A stretch of DNA of 64,000 nt from Capitella teleta (Eukaryota; Annelida; Polychaeta; Capitellidae): the NCBI GenBank assembly GCA_000328365.1, contig KB292092.1:287576-351575 (forward strand), written 5' to 3'. Under the pieces are notes generated by a model. The model searched no databases and was not told where the DNA came from. It saw only the letters and a list, made by a program, of their open reading frames with translations. This document shows positions 45,950-57,560 of the stretch, piece by piece. Position numbers and translations under genes: made by a program. The first letter of the stretch is position 1. Each line of letters opens with the position of its first letter.

Positions 45950-47226
45950 ACCAGCCATCTCTGGCTTGAGTGGGTACACCCATTTCGATTGATGCCCTAA
46001 TTCTTTATATTTTTTTCCAAAGTTGTTTCCCCGAAGTGAAATAAGCATGAAATTACGTACTATTATTACGGCCATCTCTGCGCCCAACATGCGTAGTTGA
46101 TGCACACACACACAGCCAACATTGAGATCCTAATAATTAATATTTCCACCCAACTTAACCTTTGACATCATAGCAAGAGATTAAACTTTGCGGGGGTGTA
46201 AATAGTATTCATAAAAGACGTATCACCGTTTTATTTTTTATAATGGCAATATAAATGTTCAATAATAATCAATGCATTTAATGTGCATTATAAAATATAT
46301 TATGAAGTGTCATAGACACTTAAGGGCGCATTCGGCTGGACGAAATCAGTTTCGGGTTAATCGAAACCGTCCATTCAACTGGGCGAAACTGAAACCAGTT
46401 ACCCAGAACTATCGAAACTGATTCGAAGATGGTTTTGATGGTATCGACTGGCATAGCTCCCCAGGGGTAGCGGAGTAGTTTTTACACATACCTGTGTAGT
46501 ATATAGACTCTGACTACGCTACGGCTTGGGAAGCTACGCGACTGGCAGAAATCAACAAGAGGGCTGCCCTCGAATAATGAAAGTATTACTTCAGAATTAT
46601 CGGACTACTCATTTAATTATTAACAAATATTTAACCTAAAAGGTTGGGATTGTATGAATATACATGAATATAAGCTATTATGTTATACCAAACGCAGATA
46701 TGCAAACCATTTCATCACAATTATATATGCTTTGACTCTTGCATTTGATGGAAATGTCGAATGCGCGGGCTACTCGACTCATAACGGTATTAGTTGCAAG
46801 ATCCAACCCTGGATGGCAATAGGCCTACACATAACGTCTCCAACCTCCCACGAAGATGTTGATTTTGAAAGTAATATTTTGATCAACTGTGTTTCCTCAA
46901 ATGGAATTCATAACGCAGGCAACATGCGCACAATTGACACAACCGTTGCAAAACCGTTTGTTGGTTTTGTTTGTAGAGGTCATAAGTTTTCATAGTCGTG
47001 TTCCACCCAGTGCACCCACCTATCGTTTTTTTTATTTTTTTTTATTTTTTTATTTTATACTCGCTGAACTAAAAAGCTAGAAATACATATAGTAAAAAAA
47101 AGCCAATTAACTATTATTTAATTGCTATACATGGACGTCAAATTGTCAATTGAAGGCTGTTCTAGGAATTATTGGACCCCCCCCCTCCCGAGAAAAAAAT
47201 AAAATAAAAATACAAATAAAATACAA
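45950..47226. other. Upstream flank of the kelch gene
   Basis: No exon or repeat family is recognised. The 113-codon reading at 46654-46995 lacks any domain I know. A C run and A-rich DNA (47175-47225) lead directly into the kelch start codon. Confidence 0.4.
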
Positions 47227-48870
47227 ATGAAAAGAAATTCTTTCCAGTCCGACCGAACGTCCTTCGTGAAGCAGCACTCACAATCAGCTTCATCGTCCTC
47301 GTCAACGAAAATCTATGATCATCCAGATGTCGTGTTAGTCTTCCAGAATAATCGAGATTCTCTCGTCCCATGCCACCTATGCGTCTTAAAGGACGCCTGC
47401 CTATTCTTCCAGGCGATGTTCCGATCCAACATGGTGGAAAGCCTTGCTCTGGAAGTAACTATTGGAGGAATTGATCACCACATAGGATTAATTATCGTGG
47501 ATTATATTTATTCCGGGGTTGTGAAAATAACAAAGGATAACGCCGAGGACCTACTCAGAGCCAGCGATCAGTTGTTATTGTTTGAACTAAAAACTCTCAT
47601 CGAAGGTTTTATGTTGAATTACGTCGAAGTAAGCAATTGCATTGGCTTTCTTATTTTCTCCAAAGTGTTCCACCTGCAAAACTTGACGAAAAAGTCGTAC
47701 GATTGTCTGTTGGATAATTTCTCTGACGTGACAACATCTTCTGAGGAAATTGGACAGTTGCAAGATGATTTGTTGGCAGAGCTGTTGATGGATGATGGAT
47801 TAAACGTTCCGAATGAAAATTGTGTTTTCGAGTTTGTTACCAAGTGGTACCGGAACGTTCCAGGGCGATCGAGAACCAGCTTCTTGGATATGGTCACTCA
47901 CGTACGTTTACCTTTTTGCACCGATGAATACTTCAGCAGTATTGTACATGACGAGTTAGTGAAATGTCTTCGAGGCTCTCAGCTCATCCAGGATGCAACA
48001 GAACGGCACCGGGTCAACCAGCACATCATCCAGATTCGTCGACCGAGGAGGTCTTATGCTCAGCACTCGTTGGTTATCGGCAATGACACCCGAATCTGGC
48101 AACGCGGCAGTGACGTCACTGATGATTGGTATGAGATGGAGGACATCCCGTTCAATTGCAGATATTACAGCGCGTGCAGCACCCCGGATGGGTTCATCGT
48201 CACAGGGGGCTGCAACGAGTCCTCTATTGCCCTTGACTGCAAACGTGGGTGCTACTGGTATATCGCCCATGAAAACCACTGGCGGATCCTGCCTCCAATG
48301 TCAAAAGGGCGATCAGATCATTCTTCGGTTTACCATAACCACACTCTGTATGTCGTTGGTGGAGATGAGGACCACTCCTTTCAGAGTTTGGATACAAACT
48401 CTTTAAAGTGGAGCACTCTGCCATCGATGCCGGATCCGGTTTACAGAGCTCACATGGCGGTATTCAAAGGAAGAATCTTCGTTCTTGGAGGCAAGAGCAG
48501 CTACATGAATTTCAGAAGGGAAGTTCACGAGTATTCGTCAGCGGCATGTTCGTGGCAGGAGCGGAAGTCAATGCCGGAAGTGTGCAGCTACGGGGCTGTT
48601 GTCGGTTACGGAGAGCACATCTTCGTGGTTGGCGGCCAAGAGAGATGTTGCATGCGTTATGACCCCGAGGTGGATTCCTGGCTTCGTCTGCAGCGGCCCC
48701 TGCATGTGCACCGATGGGGTCCCGCGTTGGAGTGGAAGGCGAAGATTGTGGTGTGCGGAGGTTGCAACGCTGATTCGATTGAAGAGTATGACCCACAGTT
48801 GGACATGTGGTCAGTGTGGCAACTGACCGTGCCCTATATTAGTGGCATGGTTTTCGCATTGAAAGTTTGA
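47227..48870 (+). CDS. BTB-BACK-kelch protein (KLHL family), intronless
   Basis: 547 residues in one uninterrupted frame, in the usual KLHL length range (about 550-650). A Ser-rich N-tail (1-28) precedes a BTB domain (about 29-130: HPDVVLVF, CHLCVLKDACLFFQAMF). The MVES after FRSN fits the phi-x-E contact used to bind Cullin-3. A BACK domain (about 135-240) follows, with VFEFVTKWY and VRLPF. The C-terminal propeller shows double-Gly blade motifs FIVTGGC, LYVVGGD, IFVLGGK, IFVVGGQ and IVVCGG. By family, it would recruit a substrate to a CUL3 ubiquitin ligase in the cytosol. The substrate cannot be read, and it does not match one KLHL subgroup clearly. The absence of introns suggests an old retrocopy or simple intron loss. 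ATG 47227 is the first ATG before the BTB domain. Confidence 0.93.
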   Translation: MKRNSFQSDRTSFVKQHSQSASSSSSTKIYDHPDVVLVFQNNRDSLVPCHLCVLKDACLFFQAMFRSNMVESLALEVTIGGIDHHIGLIIVDYIYSGVVKITKDNAEDLLRASDQLLLFELKTLIEGFMLNYVEVSNCIGFLIFSKVFHLQNLTKKSYDCLLDNFSDVTTSSEEIGQLQDDLLAELLMDDGLNVPNENCVFEFVTKWYRNVPGRSRTSFLDMVTHVRLPFCTDEYFSSIVHDELVKCLRGSQLIQDATERHRVNQHIIQIRRPRRSYAQHSLVIGNDTRIWQRGSDVTDDWYEMEDIPFNCRYYSACSTPDGFIVTGGCNESSIALDCKRGCYWYIAHENHWRILPPMSKGRSDHSSVYHNHTLYVVGGDEDHSFQSLDTNSLKWSTLPSMPDPVYRAHMAVFKGRIFVLGGKSSYMNFRREVHEYSSAACSWQERKSMPEVCSYGAVVGYGEHIFVVGGQERCCMRYDPEVDSWLRLQRPLHVHRWGPALEWKAKIVVCGGCNADSIEEYDPQLDMWSVWQLTVPYISGMVFALKV

Positions 48871-48935
48871 TTCCCTGGTTCACATTTTAAATTATATATT
48901 ATAATTATACGCATAATTTATGGTTGTAATATCAC

Positions 48936-48941
48936 AATAAA
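48936..48941 (+). terminator. Polyadenylation signal of the kelch gene
   Basis: AATAAA 66 bases after the stop codon, the first such signal downstream. The short 3' UTR fits a compact single-exon transcript. Confidence 0.65.
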
Positions 48942-49004
48942 ATGACTCTTTGTTATACCATTTTTTAACCATAATACATTTTTATTTAATTTTTGAGCAA
49001 TTGA

Positions 49005-49550
<546 letters not shown>

Positions 49551-49559
49551 TCTTCATTT

Positions 49560-51486
49560 TCATTTTAATTATTTTTTTAATTATATCCAAACATGTGTCT
49601 GGACCAATCAGATGTTCACGCTGCCCACGTCAATGCCACCTGTAATATCAAAACCAACGTCTAATGGCCCGTATAATGACGTAACCATAGGTTAATGAAA
49701 CTACACATCTAGATTAAACGTAGATTTCATTGGATATCAGCGTCTATAATATTCAGTTTTATCTGCAATCGCTCAATGGGTTCCCTAACACCGCATATTG
49801 GGGCCAAATAGGAATGCTATATATGACAAAAATTCTAATAATGGGTTCAATTGGTGAAAAACGCGTTATTTTACTAAGTGGATCGAAGTTTTATCTTTAC
49901 AGTATTCAGAAAAAGAAATTCTGAAACATACAGCGAGCGTCTGGTCTTGCTCTAAACGCACGCTGAGCCCCGCTGGCAAGCAGCCAGAAATTGAGCTTGA
50001 CGATCGAACATTAATCTTCAATAATCCAGTTTTACTGAGTATTCGATTTTATCTCTACATTATACATGTATACATGTACAATGATGCATTCATGTCGTTG
50101 GTAGCGCTTATATGACGAGGCTGTTAATGTCATGTTCTTTGTTGGAAAAGCGTTCTCCTCAATACAGACTCCTGTTTTTGACACCATCCATTCATAGTTA
50201 GTATGGAAAAAAAAGACGATTATTATCCGTTAATTCCCTTCGGCACATTGACCGCTGTTGATTCAGCTAACTAAGGCGTATGCTCTAATTAAGGTGTTGC
50301 TGTAAGTGAGGAGGGATTTGCGTGGCTGTGCGATTCCGGAGTCCTGAAAGAGAACACCAATATCTAGTGATCATGTGGAGGTGAATGAATTTTGGGAAGT
50401 GAAAATAAGCGTCACTCTAGCCAAGGGTCACAAGGGTCATCGTGAATTGCATCGTGCATATTGTTTACAGTTTAGGGTCTACACAATTGAGTTTTGGTAT
50501 AGTATTATAAGGAGTAGCTTATCCAAACTATTTGTTTAATAATTGATAAAAAAAAAAACAGGGTCGCACAAATTGGCATTGATGACAAAATTATACCAGA
50601 GACAAGCAACTTTATTAATCTAATTGATAATCAAACATTTTTCGTTTGTGTAGTTTAGTGGATGGTTTTGTTTTTCTCTCTGAGAAACAGATATTGTCTT
50701 GATTATTCTGCAGATTGATTTATTGATTTATTTGCAATGAAGTATTTTTAATTAATTGCACCCTTTCCATTCGCTTATCCTTCAACTTTTTTGGCAATAA
50801 TATTGTATAATTTTATGCTATGTGGAATCACATTGTACTTTAATTAGTACCATTAATTATCACGAAAGCACATGATCAGAAGCTAGGAAGAGGCGTCTAT
50901 AGGGAAAACGCGAAGAATATAAGGAAAGATGCGGGCGGAACAACACGGATACGAAAAGATGTACGCATATATAGAACAGTGTGCTCAAATTGTGACTGCT
51001 ACGAAATAAATATGCTAAGACCTTCCAAAAATAACTGAAAACATCTTATAGCCAAAAGCCTCTCTATTTTGAAAGCATGCTTGAGCAACGCATGGCGTTC
51101 GTGACTTGAGGTTTCAAGTTCCAAGGTTGCGTAATTCTTATTTCTTCGGAAAATCCGATTTCCCGACAAAGAGCATTCGAGTAATTGAACACCAGCAAGA
51201 AGGCCGTGTCTCCAAAACGTGTCAATTTCTGATAAAATTAACCATCATAATTAAATAATAAAGTTAGTTACTAGAAATTGTTGATTCAATAATCAGTTTA
51301 GTACCTTCGTCAGATAACCTCACATGGTTCGAGATGTTCCGTGTGACGCGGGTCAACGTGTTTGCTTAGAAGACGCTGAATCAACTGCAGAAGCAGACGG
51401 TTTCCAAGAAAGGCACCGAGCCCTCGATTTCACATTCACAAGATCACCTCGCTCTCTGATCGTACGTCGTCGTTATGACATAACCC
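49560..51486. other. Gene-free DNA
   Basis: No recognised exon or repeat. A run of about ten A lies near 50550. Short readings here have no support. Confidence 0.4.
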
Positions 51487-51499
51487 TAAACCCCATCCA

Positions 51500-51743
51500 T
51501 GATAACATGACATGATCACGTGATGGGGTTTTACGGCTCCACCCAATTACCATTCGGATGACACGGGCGCCAGAACAGAAGGCCCGGGACCGGGGTTTCT
51601 CCCTACTCTTATCGATAAATCCCAAGGGATCTATATCCTGCATACCACCATAGAGAGTAGTACACAGCGCCCGGTCTTGTTACGTAGTTGGGCAGCGCTG
51701 CAGAGTCACCGAAGAATTATAATTATAACTCACAATCATAACG
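51500..51743 (-). mobile_element. 5'-truncated SINE, copy E
   Basis: On the minus strand, the body from the CGTTATGATTGTGAGTTA region to the GGAGCCGTAAAACCCC end is present, followed by a CATGA-type tail. The tRNA head is missing. TAAACCCCATCCA flanks it at 51487-51499 and 51744-51756, a perfect 13-bp duplication. The truncation therefore happened at insertion and not by later loss. Confidence 0.88.
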
Positions 51744-51756
51744 TAAACCCCATCCA

Positions 51757-53325
51757 ATATCCTGGTCGCATGTGGCAACCCTTTTATTGCATAAACAATA
51801 CTTAAACCAGCCAAAGGTGAGTTCGATCGCACTTGGCGTATCTTGTTGAGTGGCAACGAGACGTGAAGAGGAGGAGGAGGCTGCAGCATAAAGGGCGAGA
51901 CCAACAGCGCTCCGTTCATTATAGGTCCGATGATTGTTCGATGAATATATAAGATCCCTCAACTGGAGAGAGAAGAATGGATTTAATTCTGTAAGGCCAC
52001 CCATCCCGCATCTTGTGTACAAACTTCATTAGGTAAGGTCTATGTGTTGTGTTTTATTGGTTTGTTGTAATTCTCTGGAGATTCCTTGTTGTTAATTTAA
52101 ACCATTGAATTCAACCATTTTCGTGGTTTTGCTGTCAGTTGAACATCTTGGTGGTGAAACTGTTAATAATACAATGTTATTCCCACAAACTGAAGTAACA
52201 CAATACCTGTACCCACAACTTGATCAATCATTGAAACAATAAATTGACATTACAAGAGAAGTTAAACGAACGGAATCCAGAGCCGGGTTGTAACGATTTC
52301 GAAATCGACATGCGTGTCAATTTCAGTCTTAAACAGAGAGTAACAGAAAAAAATTCACCCAAACAATAGACGTGTCGATTTCATATTGTGAATGAGTAAT
52401 GTGTATCCAATCCTCGTCCATTTGCCACTTTGATTTTTGCCATGCCACGTCTAACAGAGGCAGAGCGATCGGGGGCAATTGGAACGCTGTCTATTTTACT
52501 CATCCATTTGTTGAAATATGTTTGCTGTCGTATTTTCTTTAATGAAACGAAAAAAATAATATCACTGTGGATAACAGACAAGGCCACTTCACAAAATTAA
52601 TGTTCCAAATTCTCCCGCTTGCATTTCATGTCTTTAACCATGCACCTATGACTAGAACAACCACACGTACTTTGTATTCAGACCTGCTGTACATGCATAA
52701 TAAAGCAACAGGTTGGGACACGGTTAAATACTCACATAATAGCTGATTGTTTGATCCCAATTGGAAAACAATCGATTATCTTGGAGGTTGATGGTTTTGA
52801 CAGATGATGGTTTAATTCTCCCTGAGGTCGAATGCAGCCAAGTACGGCGGAAATGGATAGCAGAGAATCAGCTCATTCCACTAATAGATTGAAATAGTGG
52901 ATGTCACGTAATATTCTCAAAGACAATGGTGCATTATTCTCGTGAGACATGGGGAATAAAAAGTCACTCCCTTCCCTGGCGCAATTGTAAGACGTACACG
53001 ATGCTTTGAGCCGTTTTTCGACGTATCCCACGCATAGCATGATAATTAATATCTTTTATCTGGAACGCAGAATCGACGCTGGTCATTGAACTGCCATAAA
53101 GAATGCTTGTTCATTGCGCCTGCAAAGTCAGAATTAATTCACGCAGATTGTTGTCTGGAGAGTGCGTCAATATATAGCATTCAATTCGTGCCAAGAACTC
53201 TCACATTATAATGGTGATGAACAATGTAACATAATGAACAAAAACTAAGAAAAGAAAAAAAGGTACATTTATATAGTGACATTGTATTACAATGGTTTAC
53301 CCGCTGGAGCAAATAAAAAATAGAA
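51757..53325. other. Gene-free DNA
   Basis: Nothing recognisable on either strand beyond short unsupported readings. Confidence 0.35.
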
Positions 53326-53559
53326 ACAAGTTAATTTCTTCGAAAGATAAATTCATGGAGCTGTATGATGGTATCCGCTCATAAAGCAGCTCAATAATAG
53401 CCGAAACATTTGAAAAATCTTCATCGGTTAAACGTAAATCAAATGCTTTCAAAATTTTGTATTTCACCTCTGATTTTCTGAGATCATCAGAATTGATAAA
53501 ATAATGACACTTATTTAGATAATGTACAATGAAAATACGCGTTTGGAGGGGTTGTACAA

Positions 53560-53845
53560 AACCTCATAATTATTACGAAGCAAAAATTTCGTGTATACAT
53601 TAAAAAGAGTAATTTACTAATTCGAGGGCAGAGACCTCTACGGACCAGAAGACGAAACAACTTTATATAATGTAGCCTGCCGAACGCCTTGGATGAATCC
53701 AGTAGTATGTAATAGAACTTTGAGTTTGAATACTTATTGACAACCTCTTTAAGGACAACAATGCATTGAGTCGTGTTATATTTCTCTTTGAAACCAAACT
53801 GGAAGAGACTCGTGCTTAAAACCTTCGCAAATAATTGAAAGCTTT
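53560..53845 (-). mobile_element. LINE reverse-transcriptase core fragment, minus strand
   Basis: The minus strand reads FQFGFKEKYNTTQCIVVLKE and then FYYILLDSSKAFGRLHYIKL, followed by LLVRRGLCPRISKLLF. This matches RT fingers and palm in LINEs with the pattern GF-x-x-x-STTQC ... LLDASKAFD-x-V. The motif A second position reads G where D is usual, so catalytic function is lost. The stretch to 53325 is open in another frame but not clearly LINE. Confidence 0.75.
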
Positions 53846-54119
53846 AAAACACTCACTTTTTTCATGGAATCAGAAAGAGAGACATGGCTCACATTGGAAC
53901 AGGTGTGATCTCTTCTCAGCCTGGGTTCTGGCCAATTCCGTGGATTTCGTTATAATTAAGGAAATTATTATGTCATGCCATGTAAGGAATGACAAGCCTT
54001 ATTCAATGAAGAGTTTGTTGACCACATAAGAATCTAATTCTAATGGTTTAATTTGATTCATATAACGGACCTGGGCCGTCACTTGTCCAGGCAAATATTG
54101 TATATTTCTTGCACCAGGT

Positions 54120-54442
54120 ATCGGTTTAACCGACTGACTACAATCCTATGCCGACCGTGGGGGTTGAGGTCCCGGGTTCGAGACCCGATCAGGCCACGGC
54201 GTTATGATTGTGAATTATGATTGTTAAAATTGTAATTCTTCAGTGACTCTGCAGTGCTGCCCAACTGCGTAACAAGGCCGGGCGCTGTGTACTACTGTCT
54301 ATGGTGGTATGCAGGATAAAGAACCCTTGGGATTTATCGATAAGAGTAGGGGGAAACCCCGGTCCCGGGCCTTCTGTTCTGGCGCCCGTATCACCCGAAC
54401 GGGTTGGGTGGAGCCGTAAAACCCTAATCACTCACTCACTCA
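54120..54442 (+). mobile_element. tRNA-derived SINE, copy F, slightly 5'-truncated
   Basis: Starts within the tRNA head (ATCGGTTTAACCGACTGACT) and retains the B box GGGTTCGAGACC. It carries the full body and ends in (ACTC)n. CTTGCACCAGGT is duplicated at 54108-54119 and 54443-54454. Apart from the missing first bases it is very close to copy A, suggesting fairly recent activity. Confidence 0.9.
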
Positions 54443-54454
54443 CTTGCACCAGGT

Positions 54455-55186
54455 CCATTACGTCTGTAGAATGCTTACATAATTTTATTGCTCAACGCTA
54501 TTATGAGAAATGCTCAATAACTAACTGAAATCATGAGCTGGAGAGACAAATGTATTTGTGCAGACCCGGTATTATTGCTGCTTTCGGTCTTTCTTATTGT
54601 AACGCCGTATCCTGAATCACACTGTACAGGTGGAAGTGTAGAAGAATAGCATGATAATTGCAGAGACAAGCGATGGTGCACTGATCTAGGGCTACTACCC
54701 TAGTCAAATCATACCGCCGTCGGCATCAGAAATTGCTAGGTGGTCACTCAGGTCGATGAACGAACTTTCTAAGGTGCAATCCGATATACATGTAATTGCC
54801 AGAAATGGGCACGCAACACTGATATTGAATTCACGAGAATTAACATCAGGAGCATAGGAAGTTGATATTTCACTTGTTTATATAGTCTCGGTGAAAAGCG
54901 CTTTGTTCTCAACTTGCATTCGTCTTTTCAGCCCAACAAACGGATCGTACAAGAGCCTCACTCTGGGAATACGTGGCTGATCCCAGGCCACCAGTTGTGT
55001 AAACAAAACAAACTATGACAAACCAAACCTTCCTCCCAATTAATAGATGACAAATTTATCTCAAAGGAATCTGATTTTGTCTCGATCTGAGGAATTCACC
55101 TCATCGACTGCCAGGCGCATTGACGCTGCGTAGACGAACGGATGATCAATTTATAAAGCGACTCATTTCTTTTGCACTTATGTGTT
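54455..55186. other. Gene-free DNA
   Basis: No exon, repeat family or inverted repeat was recognised here. Confidence 0.35.
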
Positions 55187-55281
55187 TGCCTAATTTATCA
55201 CTGAATGCCTAATTTATCACTGAATGCCTAATTTATCACTGAATGCCTAATTTATCACTGAATGCCTAATTTTTCACTGAG
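55187..55281. repeat. 19-bp tandem repeat, 5 units
   Basis: TGCCTAATTTATCACTGAA repeats at 55187, 55206, 55225, 55244 and 55263. Four units are identical. The last differs at a few bases, marking the array edge. Confidence 0.95.
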
Positions 55282-56007
55282 TTTCAAAGGAGTGAATCTC
55301 GTTTACAAAATAGGAAAATACGATAGGAACACTGCTTCATCCTCAGGAATAATCATCTTTACCACGAGCCAAACGGATTGGGTGCTAGTTATACTTCCTG
55401 GCTATTTATGTTTTCTTCCCAGCTGATTACACTAGTGTTCCTGGTGAGTGAGATCCGGAAAGGGGAGGTGGAAGTAGGAAGGAAGATAAGAAGGTGTTGT
55501 CCCCATGACAGAATGAGTATGTACTCAGATTTCTTTCTATCTTTCTTTGTATTATGCAATATTGAATCGCCATATTCACCAAATATTTCAACACTGATAG
55601 CTTTGCAACCTAATTTCCCGTTTGGCCTCCATGTTATCTCTTAGCATTCTATGGCTTCATTAGCAATCTTTAAAACACGATGCAAAGACGCTATCGGATG
55701 ACGAATCCTTCTTCAGATAAGGCTGAAAATTATACGAGAAAATGAGAAGAAAAAATAAACGTCGACAAAACAGTTGAATCTCCTTGTGCTGGGTCAGTTG
55801 GTAATTCTGCCAGGTAAAACGAAGTGCCTAGATTTGCATGGAATGAATCACCTGCTGCTCGGCGTCGGTAATTGGCAGAATAAAAATATTGTATAAAAGT
55901 GCAGGCGCCTATCTTAGTAATAATCCCTGCAGTGAGAGTCCCTCACTGTGCCAATTTCTTATTTTTTGCTTAGGATTATGTAACCCTCGTATAATTTTAT
56001 AACATGA

Positions 56008-56204
56008 CATGATGGGGTTTTACGGCTCCACCCAAACCATTCGGATGATACGGGCGCCAGAACAGAAGACCCGGGACCGGGGTTTTCCCCTCCTCTTATT
56101 GATAAATCCCAAGGGTTCTTTATCCTGCATACCACCAAAGACAGTAGTACACAGCGCCCGGCCTTGTTACACAGTTGGGCAGCACTGCAGAGTCACCGAA
56201 GAAC
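56008..56204 (-). mobile_element. 5'-truncated SINE, copy G
   Basis: The minus strand starts within TTCTTCGGTGACTCTGCAGT and runs to GGAGCCGTAAAACCCC, followed by the same CATGT/CATGA-type tail as copy E. The tRNA head is absent. I could not find a convincing target duplication. Confidence 0.85.
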
Positions 56205-56209
56205 AACAC

Positions 56210-57030
56210 TTGTAACAGTCGTTCATTGCACTGAACCATTTCATAGATCCTCTTGAATGCAAAATATTTGTTGTCTTGATTGTGATTAAAAGTGCAAATT
56301 CCGATCCATTTGCCGACTTCTGATGACATGAGTTACAACACACTGATTCACTTTTATCGTCGTTTGGCAATCAACGTTCACTTTTGCATTTCCTTAGCAA
56401 ATGACGGTCATTCTGTTTCCTCTAATATATTATTGCGATCCTAAAATAACTGACTATGATGAAAGGATATAATAATATTTGTAATAAAACACTTACTGGC
56501 TCTCAAAGGATAACATTTTTGTCAATAATATTATAAGCTGAGTATATCCTGCTCTGATTCGGCAGATCTTAGCTATATCTGAATACATGTTACTTAAAAA
56601 TAATCATTGAATTCTTGAATGAAAAATCTACCCACACTTGCTTATTAAAGGTTTGGAATTTTGCATCGATAATACTTTTAAATTGGACCACTTTTTGCTC
56701 CATGATTATTTGACCAAACGTGTCAACACGAGTTGTGGCAAACAGTTGCTCTCTTAAGACTGAGGCCTTCAACATCATGGTAGACATGTGTTGAAATCAG
56801 TGATTATTAGAATGGTTGTCTATATGTTATAACACTGGCTTATAGTTTTCAAATAAAACAGCTGCCTGCATACATGCTTACATCCAGGGTATCACCAGTC
56901 ACGTTCATGTCAATTGATTTGCGCTCTACGATAATGCATCTACATGAAAAGTTATTGATGCACACGCCCCTTGCTATGTTCGAATTGTAAAATATTGCCA
57001 AATGTCAGGAGACCATATCTGGGATTATTA
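56210..57030. other. Gene-free DNA
   Basis: AT-rich, nothing recognisable on either strand. Confidence 0.35.
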
Positions 57031-57560
57031 TAGATTTTTTTTTTTCATTTTTTTTTTTTTTTCATTTTTTTCATTTTTCAACTATAATAAATATATCGCT
57101 TCGTTTGTGTGCTTGTCTGTCTGTCCGTCTGTGCCGAAATTTGTTGGCGCCATAGCTACTTAAATAAACGGCGAATCACACCAGACTACACAGGGGCAAG
57201 GACATTTTAGTCCCCCGGGCCATCTAGCTCCCATTGAAATTTTGAGGTCAAAGGTCAAGGTCACAGTGAATTTACAAAGATACAAACGGGGTTGGCCCTA
57301 GCTCATTCATTATTTAACGAGATGTACATCAATGCAAAACCCTATTTCGGCGCTATAGGTTGCACTGTTCTTGCGTAATCTTGCATAATAGTAATTACGA
57401 TATACTCAAAGGCCGACATCTCAGTTGTTATGCAAGCTGTGGCATTGAAATTAACACAGTATTTAGCTAGCGCATACATCTTACTAAAAAAGGAGTTTTA
57501 ATTAATTACATCGAAGTTCAAGGTCATGGTGGTAATTAAAGCAATTATATAAAATTGATT
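57030..57560. repeat. Possible dispersed repeat with AGGTCA half-sites
   Basis: A T-rich lead is followed by (GTCT)n-like DNA (CTTGTCTGTCTGTCCGTCTG) and a stretch with three AGGTCA motifs at 57245-57263. A further AAGGTCA lies at about 57514. The mixture resembles high-copy repeats of marine invertebrates, but I see no ends or second copy here. Confidence 0.35.

Noticed and set aside
46654-46995. 113-codon frame upstream of the kelch gene
   Set aside because: Some cysteines are present, but no signal peptide or cysteine pattern of a known family, and no splice sites that would join it to the kelch exon.
55408-55445. Possible signal-peptide first exon (ATG, hydrophobic codons, then CTG|GTGAGTGA)
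   Set aside because: The donor and hydrophobic stretch look plausible, but no second exon was found downstream, so there is no gene model.
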